64,000 nt of DNA from Onchidella celtica (GCA_963931925.1 OZ007571.1:41964779-42028778), one strand, 5' to 3'; positions 22,822 through 34,469 are shown, numbered from the stretch's first letter. Numbers and translations: made by a program. The notes: a model not told the origin generated them from the sequence alone.

Positions 22822-25800
22822 TTGCAATTCTAAAGTATATATCAAATGAGTTTGTGGTGTGATAACTGGGAAAAAATGTTATAAATGATTGTGATTCTGT
22901 TGTTGAACCTTGTTGACCATTAATCTTCTATTTCTTTATCGCATACTAGTGGTCAGTTTGACCTTTGAGTGACCGAAACAGTCGGATGTTTTTTCTGTGT
23001 CTTGCGAATAAGTACAAACATTATTTTCCATAACTTGGCTTGTCCGTATCTCGAGGCTATCAAGCTGTATTAAATAGTACTTTTCTGTAGGCCGTGGAGG
23101 TTACGTCAGATTTGGAGGTTTCACTGCTGTATGTGAGAAATCTGTACATACTGCATTGGCGAAAGCCATATTCTGTGCGTGTCCCGTTTGACATAAATAT
23201 TCAATGTTCGTTGTGTCATGGGTCAGTGTCAGAGATCTGATTGCTGTGACTGTATTTTTTATCTGATTTTTCAGTTTGTGAGGAAAATTAGTAACGTGAA
23301 CTTGTAAAGTGTGTAAATTACCGAAAAAAGTCTTCATTTTATTTATTTGCGATATGATATTTGCTCACACCATACCGCTTCATCAACTTTTCTTGATTAC
23401 CTAGGGAAATAAAAGAGAACACGACAAATAATCTCGGCCAGCTACATGCTCAGAGCGGAACATTGTGATTTTTCAAAGCCAGGCATTTGTCATTCTTCAT
23501 GCTATGTAAATATTTCCATGTGTATTCATTTTACTTTTGAGATCTTTTATCGTGTAACAAATTCTTTCATCTCTTTGATTGAAGAAGTTGTTTCGCCTGA
23601 ACTACAATTGGTAGTTTGTTTTTGTGTTTTTTATTTTTGAATAGACTAATGATCAGTCATACACTCCAGTCAGGAATATTTAGTCATCACAGTCATCATG
23701 TTATGCTTGTCAGTTCTTTAAAACATCTGATTCTGCTTTTAATCTAAAGACAGTATTAAATGATTGAAGGTAGCACCACCAGAGAAGGGCAATGTGTTGT
23801 TTTGTTCTCTCGACTTAATATGCAACTCCTGCCCCTCATTTTCAATTTCACCCATGGCAGCTTTTTGTAATCTATGTACCTTACAACATTATCATGAAGT
23901 TTCTCAACTGTTCATCAAATGAAATCCTCCTGGCCGTCTATTGATTCAACTTGATAGAGTATTCACATGATCTTTTTATAAACTTTTTAAGTCTTATCTA
24001 CATTTTTACAAACTACAAAAAAAGTTTACATTTTTTGAGAAAGTCAAATTACCAAGTGTAAGCTGATTGTTAGTAGTTACTTTTAACACTTGCAAAAAAG
24101 AATGGCTTGATGTTGGCTCTCGTTCATTCTTGCCAATAAAATTGTCAAGGTCTTTTGTGTAAACAATTTGATTTGGGCATTTTGTTTTTGTGTCCTTTGT
24201 TCATTAATAATCACTATAATCATGAAATCAGTTACATACTTTTCATTCTCAAAATATTTGTGAACAATTAGATGGACCAAATTCATTGAGTTTTATCATC
24301 TTGTAAATATATACATGTGTATAGATATTGTGTCTTTTATCATTTTGTGTAATGAATAGTGTTCGCCTTCAAAGAAAAATGGACAGTTTTGTTATTATGA
24401 AACAGGGGAGCAGCTAAGCAATGAAAACATGTGTTCTTTGACCATAATTCTGACACCTCTCAAATACGAGGCAGCCATTTTTTGCCCTATGAATGATTGC
24501 AAGTTCTATGTGGATTTGAATTATGTTCATATTATTCAGTCATATATAAAATATTGCCCATGTATTGTTTGTAATATTTGTCTTCAAACATTTTGGACGA
24601 AGATCGGAAGCTTTATGTGTGCGAGTCTGCCCGAAAGCCTACTCTGGAATACTCATGCTGTAACAACAGTCTAATATAAATTCGACGTTCCTGGAGAAGG
24701 TGATACCAACAAAATGTCAGTTAAAGTAATATGGTTTGAGCCGTGGGTGAAGTTTTTGTTTCTGATGGTGGATTTACAGAAACTGTGACTGGCTCAGTCC
24801 AAGACGTATTCCAATGTAGTAGGCCTCTATGTTAAAACGTCTCAAACTAAATACACCTATTTGTTAAATCATGTGAGGAAACTGATAGTCGGCTGCACTA
24901 TGACACGTGTAGTATGAGAATTCATTATATATATATCTGCCTTTGAGCTTTTGCTGTAAATATTGCTTAGCGGCCAATGTTGCGACTGGGTGTCCAGGCA
25001 TTGTCATGTTGCCGACACCGCCGTGGCATTTTACAAAGTGGTAGAAATAGAGTCTGGCACAATATACATATATTTCTTATACACCTTTGAACTATTGCTG
25101 TAAAACAAAATGTGTAATATGTATAATGACATTTTCCTTGCTTTTGATTTGTATGAATGCATCTTCATGTACTTTGTGTCCATTCTCTGAATGGAATAAT
25201 CAAAATAATGGGTGAGGTTTTTGTAGAAAGTCATCACTTTCATAGAATAGGAGGAATTTTTTTTTTCTTATTTTTAATTTTCGAAATCTGATACCTGACA
25301 AAAAGTTGAAGAACCCCTCTATTTCAAATTTGATCAAAATTTGTTAAATTGCTTTTCATTGTTAGGACATTCCAAAATCATTATTCAGGCAGCCAGTTGT
25401 CCACTTCAGAACATCAGCCCTTTACTTCTTTACTGTTTACAGATTTTCAGAGTAGTTCGAGTTTAGTGATACACTTTTTATTGTATTAAAACAGAAACTA
25501 GAAGTACAGAAAGTACATGACCCTTTTCTAATCGTGCGATTGGAATCACTGCCCACTGGTGTCTTTCTGATCATCTAATTCATGTTCATTGTCTCCGTTA
25601 TCATCCTGATCATTGTCAAACTACATGATTTAACTTTTTTTTGTATCTTTCCTCTCGTTGCCTTAATCTGCTATCAACTGTTTCTTTCATTCAGCAACTC
25701 TTTCACAAGTATTATCATTATTCCTGTCCAACTATCATAAGAAAATGATGGAATGAAATATATGCAAAGGAACAAAACGGTTTATTCATTCATTGTGTGT

Positions 25801-26896
25801 AAATCCTATGCTCAAACCAAGCAGTGCACATTATATCTTTACAGAAGTTTGCTTTTCTTTTTCTTCATGACAAAACACATTTTTCAATTTATACTGAAGC
25901 CTCTCAAAAATGATTTGTTGTATATACAAAACTTACAAAACAAACAGAAAAAAAAAAAGCCCAAAAGAATGGATAGGACTGTTTGTTTGTTTGTTTGTTT
26001 TTTCGCTTTTTCTTTTGCCATTACACAAAGACTAGCAGTGTCCAAAAAATTTTGAAGATGTTGACATGAAATGTTTATGATTATGCTGTTTTGATGTTAA
26101 CCTCCAAGTTGAACAAATTACTGTTATGCCTAAATTCAGTAAAAAGCCATTCCATTTCTTGAACGAAGTCAAGTCTTTCCTACACAAAAACATATTTTTC
26201 TACGCCTATATTTTTTTTTCTTAAAGATGAACAGGAATTTGTCTCTTTGCATCATGTTTTTATTAGTTTTAGAATGAGCAGAAACGATAATTGTGTTCAG
26301 TTAATGTCTTGGATTAAATGTGACAATTTCACATCTATGCGACTCTTATTGAGCAAAAGCCACTCTCTATCATACATATATATATACATGTGTTCAGTTT
26401 ACTTTTATTATTTTAGAATTGATAGATTTAAGAAAGAAACAATCCGATTTTTACTTTAAAAACTTTACTCTCTGTTTTTCTTTTTGCTTAATTTAAAAAG
26501 TACTTTTTACTGTAATTTGAAAGAGATTTTTAAAGTAACTTACTTTGGGATCATCCTTTTTTCCTGTCACTAAATCATGCTGTGGTTGACTTACTTAGTT
26601 AACATGATCTGTTGTCTTTTTAATGATCTGTCCATCTAACCACAAGGTGAATCATCCAAAAGTCATTTTGTTAACCTAAAGTATTCTCCATGCTTAATTT
26701 TATCGTACTGACCATGAATTGCTGGAATGAAACACATTTTCATCTAATGTGCATTTTGTGCCAGGTTACATGAGCCTGGCATTTTTTATGTTTTTATATT
26801 TTTTGTTGTTTTTTAGTTCAATAAAAAACTGATTAAAAATACAATTGGTTATTATTCTGTATGCTCTGAATGTGTGGTTCCTCTGTGTGTTTGGGT

Positions 26897-26897
<1 letters not shown>

Positions 26898-26937
<40 letters not shown>

Positions 26938-27005
26938 GAGAGGGAGAGAGGAGAGGGAGAGAGAGAGGAGAGAGAGAGAGAGGAGAGAGAGAGAGAGGAG
27001 AGAGG
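26898..27005. repeat. (GA)n-rich microsatellite
   Basis: GA tract interrupted by GGAGAGG units, aligned with the differently organised GA tract at 38,123-38,250 in copy B. Confidence 0.9.
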
Positions 27006-30000
27006 ATAAATTAACTGTAAATGAAGTTTGACAAAAATTCACCTATAGATCAATAAATCTTCATGCCATAATAATTATACTATTTTGGATAGACTATAGA
27101 TTGTATGTCATGTTTGTATAATATCAAAATTTAATTCTGGGATAGTGGCAAAAAGATAACAGATCCCTCCACAGATGAGGAGTTGTATTACAAAGTGAAT
27201 GGACGGTAGTTTGTGGCTTTTATTAAAAAACTGAGGTAACGGAGGTGGTGGATACAACAATCAATGACCGTCTGTTTCATCGTGTCAATCAAATTTTGTC
27301 TCTGAAATTTTTTGGGGGTGATTTTAAATATAAAATGAGCGAATAAAAGAAAGCTTTTAAAAAACAGGAACAAAAAGGAAAACACGTTAAGTAAGGTAAA
27401 GAAGATATATAGAAAATAGGAATGTAGATCACTTGTAGTGTATGTTTATATGCATCAAACACAGACTGATAAAGTACTGAATAGAGCCAGTAATTCTAAT
27501 TGTACGTATACGTCAGTGATTTTAAAAATGGAAGTTTACAACTGGGATATTTTACTACCAGTATGATGATAATGATGGGAATGAAAATGTTGTTCAATCA
27601 TAAAGATGATGATGGTCAAGACAGAAGAAGATGATGGTGATAATGGTTTCAATGATATTTAAATAATAATGGTTACGATGATTTGAAAGTGTTATCAAAT
27701 CAAAGATGTCAATGCCCTCATCTCCTCAGGAGACCAACATTGGACGAGTTTGACGTCTACAAATCGCAGGTGTCAGTCATTTAAAAAGAATTATTAAAGA
27801 GAGAGAGAGGGGGAAAGAGAGAGACAGAGAGACAGAGAGAGAAACAACAATATTGCAGCAGACTTTTCCCTACACAATCGCATCAATTATTTTAATTGGA
27901 CAAATTGGTGGCTATGCTCTCACGTTTACAAAAAAAAAGGAAAAACTGTATGTATCTTTTTGGTGGCGAAAAGTATTGAATAAACTAGGTTTAAAGGGAG
28001 CTAGTTTTTATTTAAAAATAGAAATTTAAGTACATATATTGTGAGGCTATGTGGTTTCCACGCAACGGATTGCACATGCACCTCATGTATTTGAAAAACA
28101 ATAAAAACAATATAAAAACTGTATTAGGGACAAATATTAGAAAGAAACACAAAGAAGCAAACAGCCAGCTCAGAAACTGAGTTGATGAAGCAAAGGAATA
28201 AATTCAAATACAAACAAGACGCAAATAGTCTATATATTATGTGTGTGAATAGAGGTGAGCAATGACAGGGCAAAGATAACAAACAGAATACACTTCAGCT
28301 GTGGAGTCCTAGTAGGGTTTCAAAAAAGTTGAAAACTTATGCACTTTATCAAAATTTCATACAAAGTCACAAATGGATACATACGGATATTAATATTGAA
28401 TTGGACCAAATGACAATAACAAACAAAAACGTTGGGATCAGAAAACAAGACAATCTTAAAGGAAAATAATGAAAAGAGAAACAAAAAGAAATTTAGATAA
28501 TAAAGTAGACAGTGGCGGCAATGAAAACAATAAACCTTTCCAGATAATAGGCCTTGAGTGACATACAGTTGTATTATGAACCGCAGAAAAGAAGAATATG
28601 GAGATAAGAGTAACAGTACTACAATGTATCTCGGTACAGCCCCTGCCTGATGATGAGGAGGACTACGATAATGATGCTGATAACGAACATAACTGTAAAT
28701 GTAATACTGATGGCAGTGTAGCTGATGATTATGATGGCGATAATGAAATTGATTAATAAAAAAATAAAAAGTTAAAGACACTTTGACTTAATTAGGTACT
28801 CTGAAATGAAAGAAATCAGTGTTTGCTTTACTTTATGACAAACACTTGGCACGTCCAGAACATTGAGAAAATAATGCTTAAATTAATGACAATGAATATC
28901 ATTGAGTTTTCAAAGGGTATCTGAGATGGTTTCCTGTGATTTGATAGAGCTGTGTTAAGCTCCAAATCCATCACTTTCTATTCCATCCATGTCTTGAAAT
29001 AAGATATTTGATGGCCCTTCATTATAAGACTACTGAGAGAGAATGAATGAGAGAAGAGTGGAGTGGTGGGAAATGAAGGTGTAGTTAGAAAATTAGATCC
29101 CAACCCCAATCACTCCTCGAATGTCTAGAGATATACATGTAGAAACCCCATTTTCTGAGTTGTTACTGAAACCAATTCATTAAATTATTGTGCAAAAAGC
29201 TAGCTGACATTTGGATGCAATGCAAGATAAAGAGTTTTACTAAATATTACTGGACATGTAAATTAGAAACTTTTCCTTTTATAGATAGATAAAAATGTAT
29301 TTTGTCTTTACTGGCTTTGTAAAATGCAGCACTATTTCCATGTATGACTTTAGCGAATTCGCTGGAAGACGGCGACAAGTGTTCTCTCGTACCTAATATT
29401 ATTGGTGAATGTTAAGAAGCTTAATTCATAATGTTCTGATTTATTGCCTGAGCATTAAGAAAGTGACTAACATCGAATGTTCAGAGATATTTGATTTCTT
29501 TGTGATTACTGATGATCTCTTACGAGTATGCCATGCTAGATCGCTTGGTTTTGTACAATTGTAAGATTTGGCGCGATTGGGAAAACTGGAAACATACTAC
29601 ATTATATATATCTTGAAATGTTCATTAGACATACGACTCTGTGATATGCCTTTCAGTCAACATGTTATAGTGTATGCTTGTTTATTTCTTTGGCTATCGA
29701 GAACTCACCAGACACTAAATCAACGTGAACAGAAACAAGTGCCGCCACGACAAGTTAAAAGCAATGAGAATTTCGCACAATTTGTTCCTTGTACTTGTAA
29801 TATCACTGCCGGATCAGAAACTTTGAATACATAATTCATTGAGATATTGTAAATGAGAATCATAGATAACGTCATTTATTTTGTTGAAAAACAAACAAAA
29901 CAAACAAACCAGCCCAGCCTTCATAACAGTATTTTAAATGAAAACTGTGGGACAGCAGAGAAAAGCCCTTGGTCAAAGGTAAGTAATGCGATAAATAAAC

Positions 30001-31030
30001 CCGATCTGACATACTATGGACGCAAAATCCATTGTCTCTGGAGACTGAAGGAGACAAAACACAAACAATAACAAACAACAGGATGTGTTGTCGAAAACAC
30101 ACATACACACATGGGAAATTCACACATACACACATACAAACGCCACCTCGCTCATGAACTCATGCACACACTTTCTCTAAACAATTCCTGTGAATGTTAA
30201 TGGGAATTGAAAACGATTCATTAGAATGATGCTAATATTTTGTTTGACTTTTTGTTTGTTTGGTGTTTAAAATAGGAACATCTGCCATATGTGAGTGCAG
30301 CTAGTCTCCTCAAAACACGGAGCATATATTGTAGAACTGCACACTCTTCTCATCACTGCGAGAAACGTATTGGCCACAACCCACCGACCTGAATATCAAA
30401 CTCTACGGCGCTCGGCCAGAACTGCAGAAAACCGTAGATTTTCTTAAAAGAACAAATCTGCAGATTTAGATTGGTGAAAGAAAGAAGAAGAAGAAGAAGA
30501 AGTTTGTTTGGTTGTAGCCTATCAAAGTGAGTGAATTATTATGCTGTCCTGTTGATTCCACTTTGTTTGCTATAAGTACATAATACATGCAAGAAGCTAC
30601 AGTGACCGTTTCCAATCATAAAATCAAACAGACATTGTGCTTTTTAAAAATATACTACATGACTGTATCATCTTTCAAAAGTGTGATACATGTATAAGAA
30701 TTTTTACAGAATTAACAATTGATTCACGCTATCCGCCAACGGCCTGCAGTAGGCTACATAACCATTTCTCTATGCAAGCATATAATATGAGCAGTATAGA
30801 TATTTTATGCTATATATATGATTATGTTACCTGTCTGCGTGTGTGTTTGTGCAATCCTGTAGCAAGCTAACTACCATAGAATCGAGCCATCTGCATGACG
30901 TCACTGTGTAGGCTACTTTCAAATTGATTCTATTGTCTAGTTTGTGGCGTAAGATTAATTTCTTTTTTCAATGGAATTTAATGAAATACTTCCTGATCAG
31001 TCTTTTGGTATTCATCCCTTTGATGTTCCG

Positions 31031-31070
31031 AGATACCTAATTTCTGCCAAAGATACCTAATTTCTGCCAA
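31031..31070 (+). repeat. Perfect 20-bp tandem duplication
   Basis: The 20-base unit AGATACCTAATTTCTGCCAA occurs twice in a row in copy A; copy B has it once (about 41,322-41,341). It is therefore a recent duplication in A. Confidence 0.95.
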
Positions 31071-31340
31071 TTATGCTTGTTGCAAGAAAGACGGAATCAA
31101 AAATACATGTATTAAAATGAGCATGAAGGGTCCGGGAGTAAATGGTTAAAGGGACACCACCCAAAATATTATTTCTGTGGCTTCTTCGACAGCATTACTT
31201 CCCATGTATAGAATCAAACTATCAGACGTTACAAAATTTGGAGTTTACGTTTCCCTTGTGAATATTACATCCTAGATTTAATTCGTTCAATCTGTAAAAA
31301 ATCTGTTTTTGTGCGATCCAGGCTCATGTAATACTGAAGA

Positions 31341-31665
31341 TATAAACTTTACTCCTTCTCACAATAGTGAAATTTGGAAATGTTTCCTGTGAATGTTAAT
31401 GGGTCTTGAGAACGTTCGACCTGATCACACACACACACAAAAAAAGTTGTTGTGCCACCCAGGCCAATGTAATACCGTACTAAAGATATAAACTTTGCTT
31501 CTTCTCACAATAGTGAAATTTGGAAATGTTTCCTGTGAATGTTAATGGGTCTTGAGAACGTTCGACCTGACCTCACACAAAAAAAAGTTGTTGTGCCACC
31601 CATGCTAATGTAATACCGTACTAAAGATATAAACTTTGCTTCTTCTCACAGTAGTGAAATTTAGA
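31341..31665 (+). repeat. Tandem repeat of about 141-146 bp, two full units plus a partial third
   Basis: The word TATAAACTTT starts at 31,341, 31,487 and 31,628. Units share CACAATAGTGAAATTTGG, TCCTGTGAATGTTAATGGG and GTTGTTGTGCCACCC, and differ mainly in the length of an internal CA/A tract. The repeat lies just beyond the right end of duplicon A. A shorter version of the GTGAATGTTAATGGG block also occurs inside the duplicons near 30,190 and 40,752. Confidence 0.9.
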
Positions 31666-31974
31666 AATCTTTCCAGCAATGATTGTTCACAATTTACACC
31701 AGTTGTGCAGCTTGTGTTGGATAGGTTGGGTGATTTGTTGAACTGGGGTGGAATGGGAGGGAGGGGGGGGGGTCGAGGAAATGACAGAGACGAAATGATT
31801 ATTTACTATTTTGCTAACACTGTCCATTTCATGTAAAACGAAATATTGGAAATTGAATAAATTGTAATACATAAACAATTAAAGAATATAATATATTATC
31901 TAGTTCTCTTTCTTTAATTTTTGTTTTAATTCTTTCTTCCTTGCTTTCTGCCTTCTTTCTATTATTTCTTGTTT
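31666..31974. other. Spacer between duplicon A and the CT tract
   Basis: AT-rich sequence with a G run near 31,764-31,771. Nothing coding is recognised. Confidence 0.55.
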
Positions 31975-32219
31975 TCTTTCTTTCTTTCTTTCTCTCTCTT
32001 CCTCTCTCTCTCTCACTCTGTCCCGTTCTCTCTCTCTCTCTCTGTCTGTCTGTCTCTCTCTTTCTCACTCTCTCACTGTCCCTCTCTGTATCTATATGTC
32101 TCTTTCTCTCACTCTGCCCCCCCCCCCATCTCTCTCTCTTACACTCATTCTGTCCCTTCCCATCTCTCTCTCTCTCTGCCTCTGTCTCTCTCTTTCTGTC
32201 TCCCGACCCCGTCCCTCTC

Positions 32220-32259
<40 letters not shown>
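31975..32259 (+). repeat. Long CT/TCTG pyrimidine tract
   Basis: About 285 bases almost entirely of C and T on the plus strand (CT, CTTT and CTGT units). It ends in CTCTCTCTCAG exactly where homology of copy B to copy A begins. Such strand-asymmetric tracts can form triplex structures and can bind GAGA-type factors. The long serine/leucine or arginine/glutamate frames across it are artefacts. Confidence 0.95.
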
Positions 32260-32262
<3 letters not shown>

Positions 32263-32299
32263 AAAAGTGATTGAAGTTTTGCCAGCAGGACCAATCCCG

Positions 32300-32400
32300 T
32301 GCGGCGCATCGGCCACCCCTCGCGTGGTTTCACATGGCTTGACCAACACCTCGCAGCAATGCTAAGCCCCTCCTACTGAACACGTGGGTCCAGGTATGGG
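32300..32400 (+). promoter_or_regulatory. Promoter-equivalent region of gene 2 with altered TATA and CCAAT
   Basis: Aligns with the gene 1 upstream region. The copy A words GACCAATACC and GGTATAAAGG are GACCAACACC and GGTATGGGTT here, so both the CCAAT and the TATA match are lost. The GC-type word and GGTCCAGGTAT are kept. A separate upstream GACCAATCCC near 32,289 still holds a CCAAT. The gene may use another start or be weakly expressed. Confidence 0.45.
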
Positions 32401-32489
32401 TTTAACTACACTCGCTATGACTTTTCTGATACAGAGAAGGAAAGCAAGACAGCAAGACCCTAGTCTGCAGCATTAAGGTTCAGACAACC

Positions 32490-33977
32490 ATGAATACAAG
32501 TGAATTCGAATCGTTCTCGCTGGATGAAACTAGTGCTACATCAATAACAGCCTTTGAAGTCAGACCTGACACGCCACCTGTAACGCCCAAATATCACCTT
32601 GATTCGACACTTGTCCAGAAAAAAGAAGATAGTGATGAACTTTTTCTAGCTGACCGTCGCCTTGTTGACCAAAGATTTGCTCCTTATGACGTGTTCCCTG
32701 CCAATAACAACTGGACTATAGAAGAAAAAGCTGCCAAGTTGCTGAAACTAAATCCCGACACATCATACACCATTGGTGACCTATTGAATATTGACGCATT
32801 GCCATCAGCCAATGAAAAATTGGATATGTTGATAGACATAGTAGCAAGAGTTGACACTAGCTTCCCGTGGAATCACGTCGAGCCCCAGGAACTCCATAGA
32901 GCATATACCAGTGTGGCCAGAAGCAAAAAACCTAAAAAAGGTGTCAACGGGAAGGAAGCTATAAAAAGGCCATTAAATGGCTTCATGATTTGGTCTAAAA
33001 AATGCCGAAATTTAATTGCACAATTTGTCCCAATTCTTAACAATGCTGTCATCAGTTCTAAATTGGGCCAGAGATGGAGAGAATTCACGGACGCTGAAAA
33101 AGGGAGATATGACACAGAAAAAGACAGACTGCAGTTATTCCATACTAAACAATATCCACATTACAAATTCCAACCGCAAAAGAAGCCTACCAAGAAAACA
33201 GAGCCAAAATCCTCCACTGGATCTCAGGAGACTAAATCTAAGTCGAACAAGAAGAGAAAACAGACATCTACTGTAACCAGTTGTGTGGCTGGCAGCGCCA
33301 TTGGCATTAGTCAGGCAGTAACAGGAAGCGATCTAAGACCAAAGCTAAAAGCAAGACTTCAAGTCAAAATAGACTCTGAGTTGAGAAGGGAAATTGGCCA
33401 ACGCTCAATTGGCATAGACATCGCCGAATTAACAGCATACCCACAAAACGGGGATATTCCTATGTCTGTTGAAACACATAGGAAAATTGAAGCAGATAAT
33501 CACAAAACTGTTCCACTCACCATTGACAGCCGTCCAGCATTTGTATCTCAATACAATTCACCACATATGCCGATAACGCCTACAGATGACTCAAGTGTCA
33601 CTGAAACCACAACCATGAACACGTTCACCTTTGATGATGAATCATTCCTGACGTCTCCTGAACAGAATAGCATTGATTTAGCAGCTGTTTCTTGCTTTTC
33701 CCCTGTGCAAATTAGGTCGAAACCATCAGATGTAAACCAGTGCACATATTCTACCTCCGACATGAAGATTGAGCCCCAGGAACATCACTTGGCCGAGAGT
33801 AAGCAGCAGACACCAATTCTACCAGTTCTAACACTTGAAACGTTAGAAAGTTATTTTGGAAGCGACAGGAATGAGGATTTGAATAACATAATGCCACTGC
33901 TCACCTATACAGGAGATATTTCATTGGAGTTACCACAGTTACCACGAGGCGAAACAGCGAGACCTGCCTCAGTCTGA
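32490..33977 (+). CDS. Sox-like HMG-box transcription factor, copy 2
   Basis: Intact 495-residue frame paralogous to the gene at 18,244. The start aligns with an internal Met of copy 1 (MNTMEFESFS against MNTSEFESFS), so about 30 N-terminal residues of copy 1 are absent, and a further stretch of about 34 residues is missing in frame just after it. The shared N-terminal module is residues 42-150 and the HMG box about 158-227. Signature residues differ: RPMNAFM is RPLNGFM, LHNAVIS is LNNAVIS and PDYKYRP is PHYKFQP. Of the three SUMO-type motifs only MKIE (425-428) is intact; the others read RKIE (331-334) and IRSKP (408-412). The frame has no stop or frameshift, which argues for recent function. 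Binding specificity may differ from copy 1; this is inference. Confidence 0.85.
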   Translation: MNTSEFESFSLDETSATSITAFEVRPDTPPVTPKYHLDSTLVQKKEDSDELFLADRRLVDQRFAPYDVFPANNNWTIEEKAAKLLKLNPDTSYTIGDLLNIDALPSANEKLDMLIDIVARVDTSFPWNHVEPQELHRAYTSVARSKKPKKGVNGKEAIKRPLNGFMIWSKKCRNLIAQFVPILNNAVISSKLGQRWREFTDAEKGRYDTEKDRLQLFHTKQYPHYKFQPQKKPTKKTEPKSSTGSQETKSKSNKKRKQTSTVTSCVAGSAIGISQAVTGSDLRPKLKARLQVKIDSELRREIGQRSIGIDIAELTAYPQNGDIPMSVETHRKIEADNHKTVPLTIDSRPAFVSQYNSPHMPITPTDDSSVTETTTMNTFTFDDESFLTSPEQNSIDLAAVSCFSPVQIRSKPSDVNQCTYSTSDMKIEPQEHHLAESKQQTPILPVLTLETLESYFGSDRNEDLNNIMPLLTYTGDISLELPQLPRGETARPASV

Positions 33978-34469
33978 CTTAAAGTATTGAAAGCTCATCT
34001 TCAGAACATCATCGTGATCGTGCATGCATGATTATCCTTCTATTTAGATTGAGCCCATTCATTAACAATGACATCATCCTAGTGAAGTGTGATCTGTGTT
34101 CCAAGACGATAAAGTCATTTATTCAAAGACATACTTCCTCTGGACATTCATATTGTTATACAATAGTGAAGTTATGTAAAGACTATTTGTTTAGCAAAGG
34201 ACTGAATAAATTCATGGCAATTCATATTGGGACACCTTCATCATGGACAACGAACGATTCTACATTCTGGCATCTCAGGTAACATTAATTTTTCTCTTGT
34301 ATATGTACAAAAGTAAATAATAATATATACATGTATGTATCACATTTGAATGTCCTAAAACACAGCCATGTCTTATTGATAGCGAATTGCTGATTCGCAG
34401 ACGTCTGCGATTAAGTTCCTGATCTTATTCGCAGATGGGGGTTTCTTGGTTTTGTCGTGTATACTATGG

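Larger units (their letters stand above)
17744..31240 (+). repeat. Segmental duplicon, copy A (with HMG-box gene 1)
   Basis: Direct-orientation match to copy B at 32,258-41,516. Homology starts at the shared word AGTGATTGAA and ends at ACAAAATTTG (31,231-31,240 against about 41,507-41,516). Aligned blocks in order are: promoter and gene; 3' flank 20,606-20,900 with 34,060-34,370; 22,217-23,958 with 34,620-36,317; 25,090-27,780 with 36,318-39,035; and 29,300-31,240 with 39,850-41,516. Parts present only in A are about 20,007-20,606, 20,940-22,210, 23,959-25,089, 27,781-29,290 and 30,250-30,500. Identity is uneven: much higher in 25-31 kb than over the HMG-box region. Confidence 0.9.
19921..31240. 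other. Non-coding 3' flank of gene 1 within duplicon A
   Basis: No convincing coding region. Short frames shared with copy B lie in DNA that is equally conserved outside them, so they are not evidence of genes. The block 29,840-30,165 is essentially identical in copy B and contains a consensus splice donor AAAG|GTAAGT at about 29,979. GA-rich (27,798-27,842) and GAT-rich (27,560-27,670, 28,650-28,745) low complexity is present. A polyadenylation-type AATAAA lies at 26,820, but its relation to gene 1 is unknown. Confidence 0.55.

Noticed and set aside
28320-28781. Minus-strand frame of 153 codons, with a partner at 55,166-55,624
   Set aside because: His/Tyr/Phe-rich product of GAT and AT-rich repeats; both frames sit in duplicated non-coding DNA and diverge without codon pattern.
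29853-30071. 72-codon frame identical in copies A and B (40,415-40,633)
   Set aside because: The surrounding non-coding DNA is just as identical, so conservation of the frame is not evidence for a protein; composition is low complexity (Lys/Asn/Gln rich).
31829-32365. Long Ser/Leu and Arg/Glu frames
   Set aside because: Translations of the CT/GA microsatellite.
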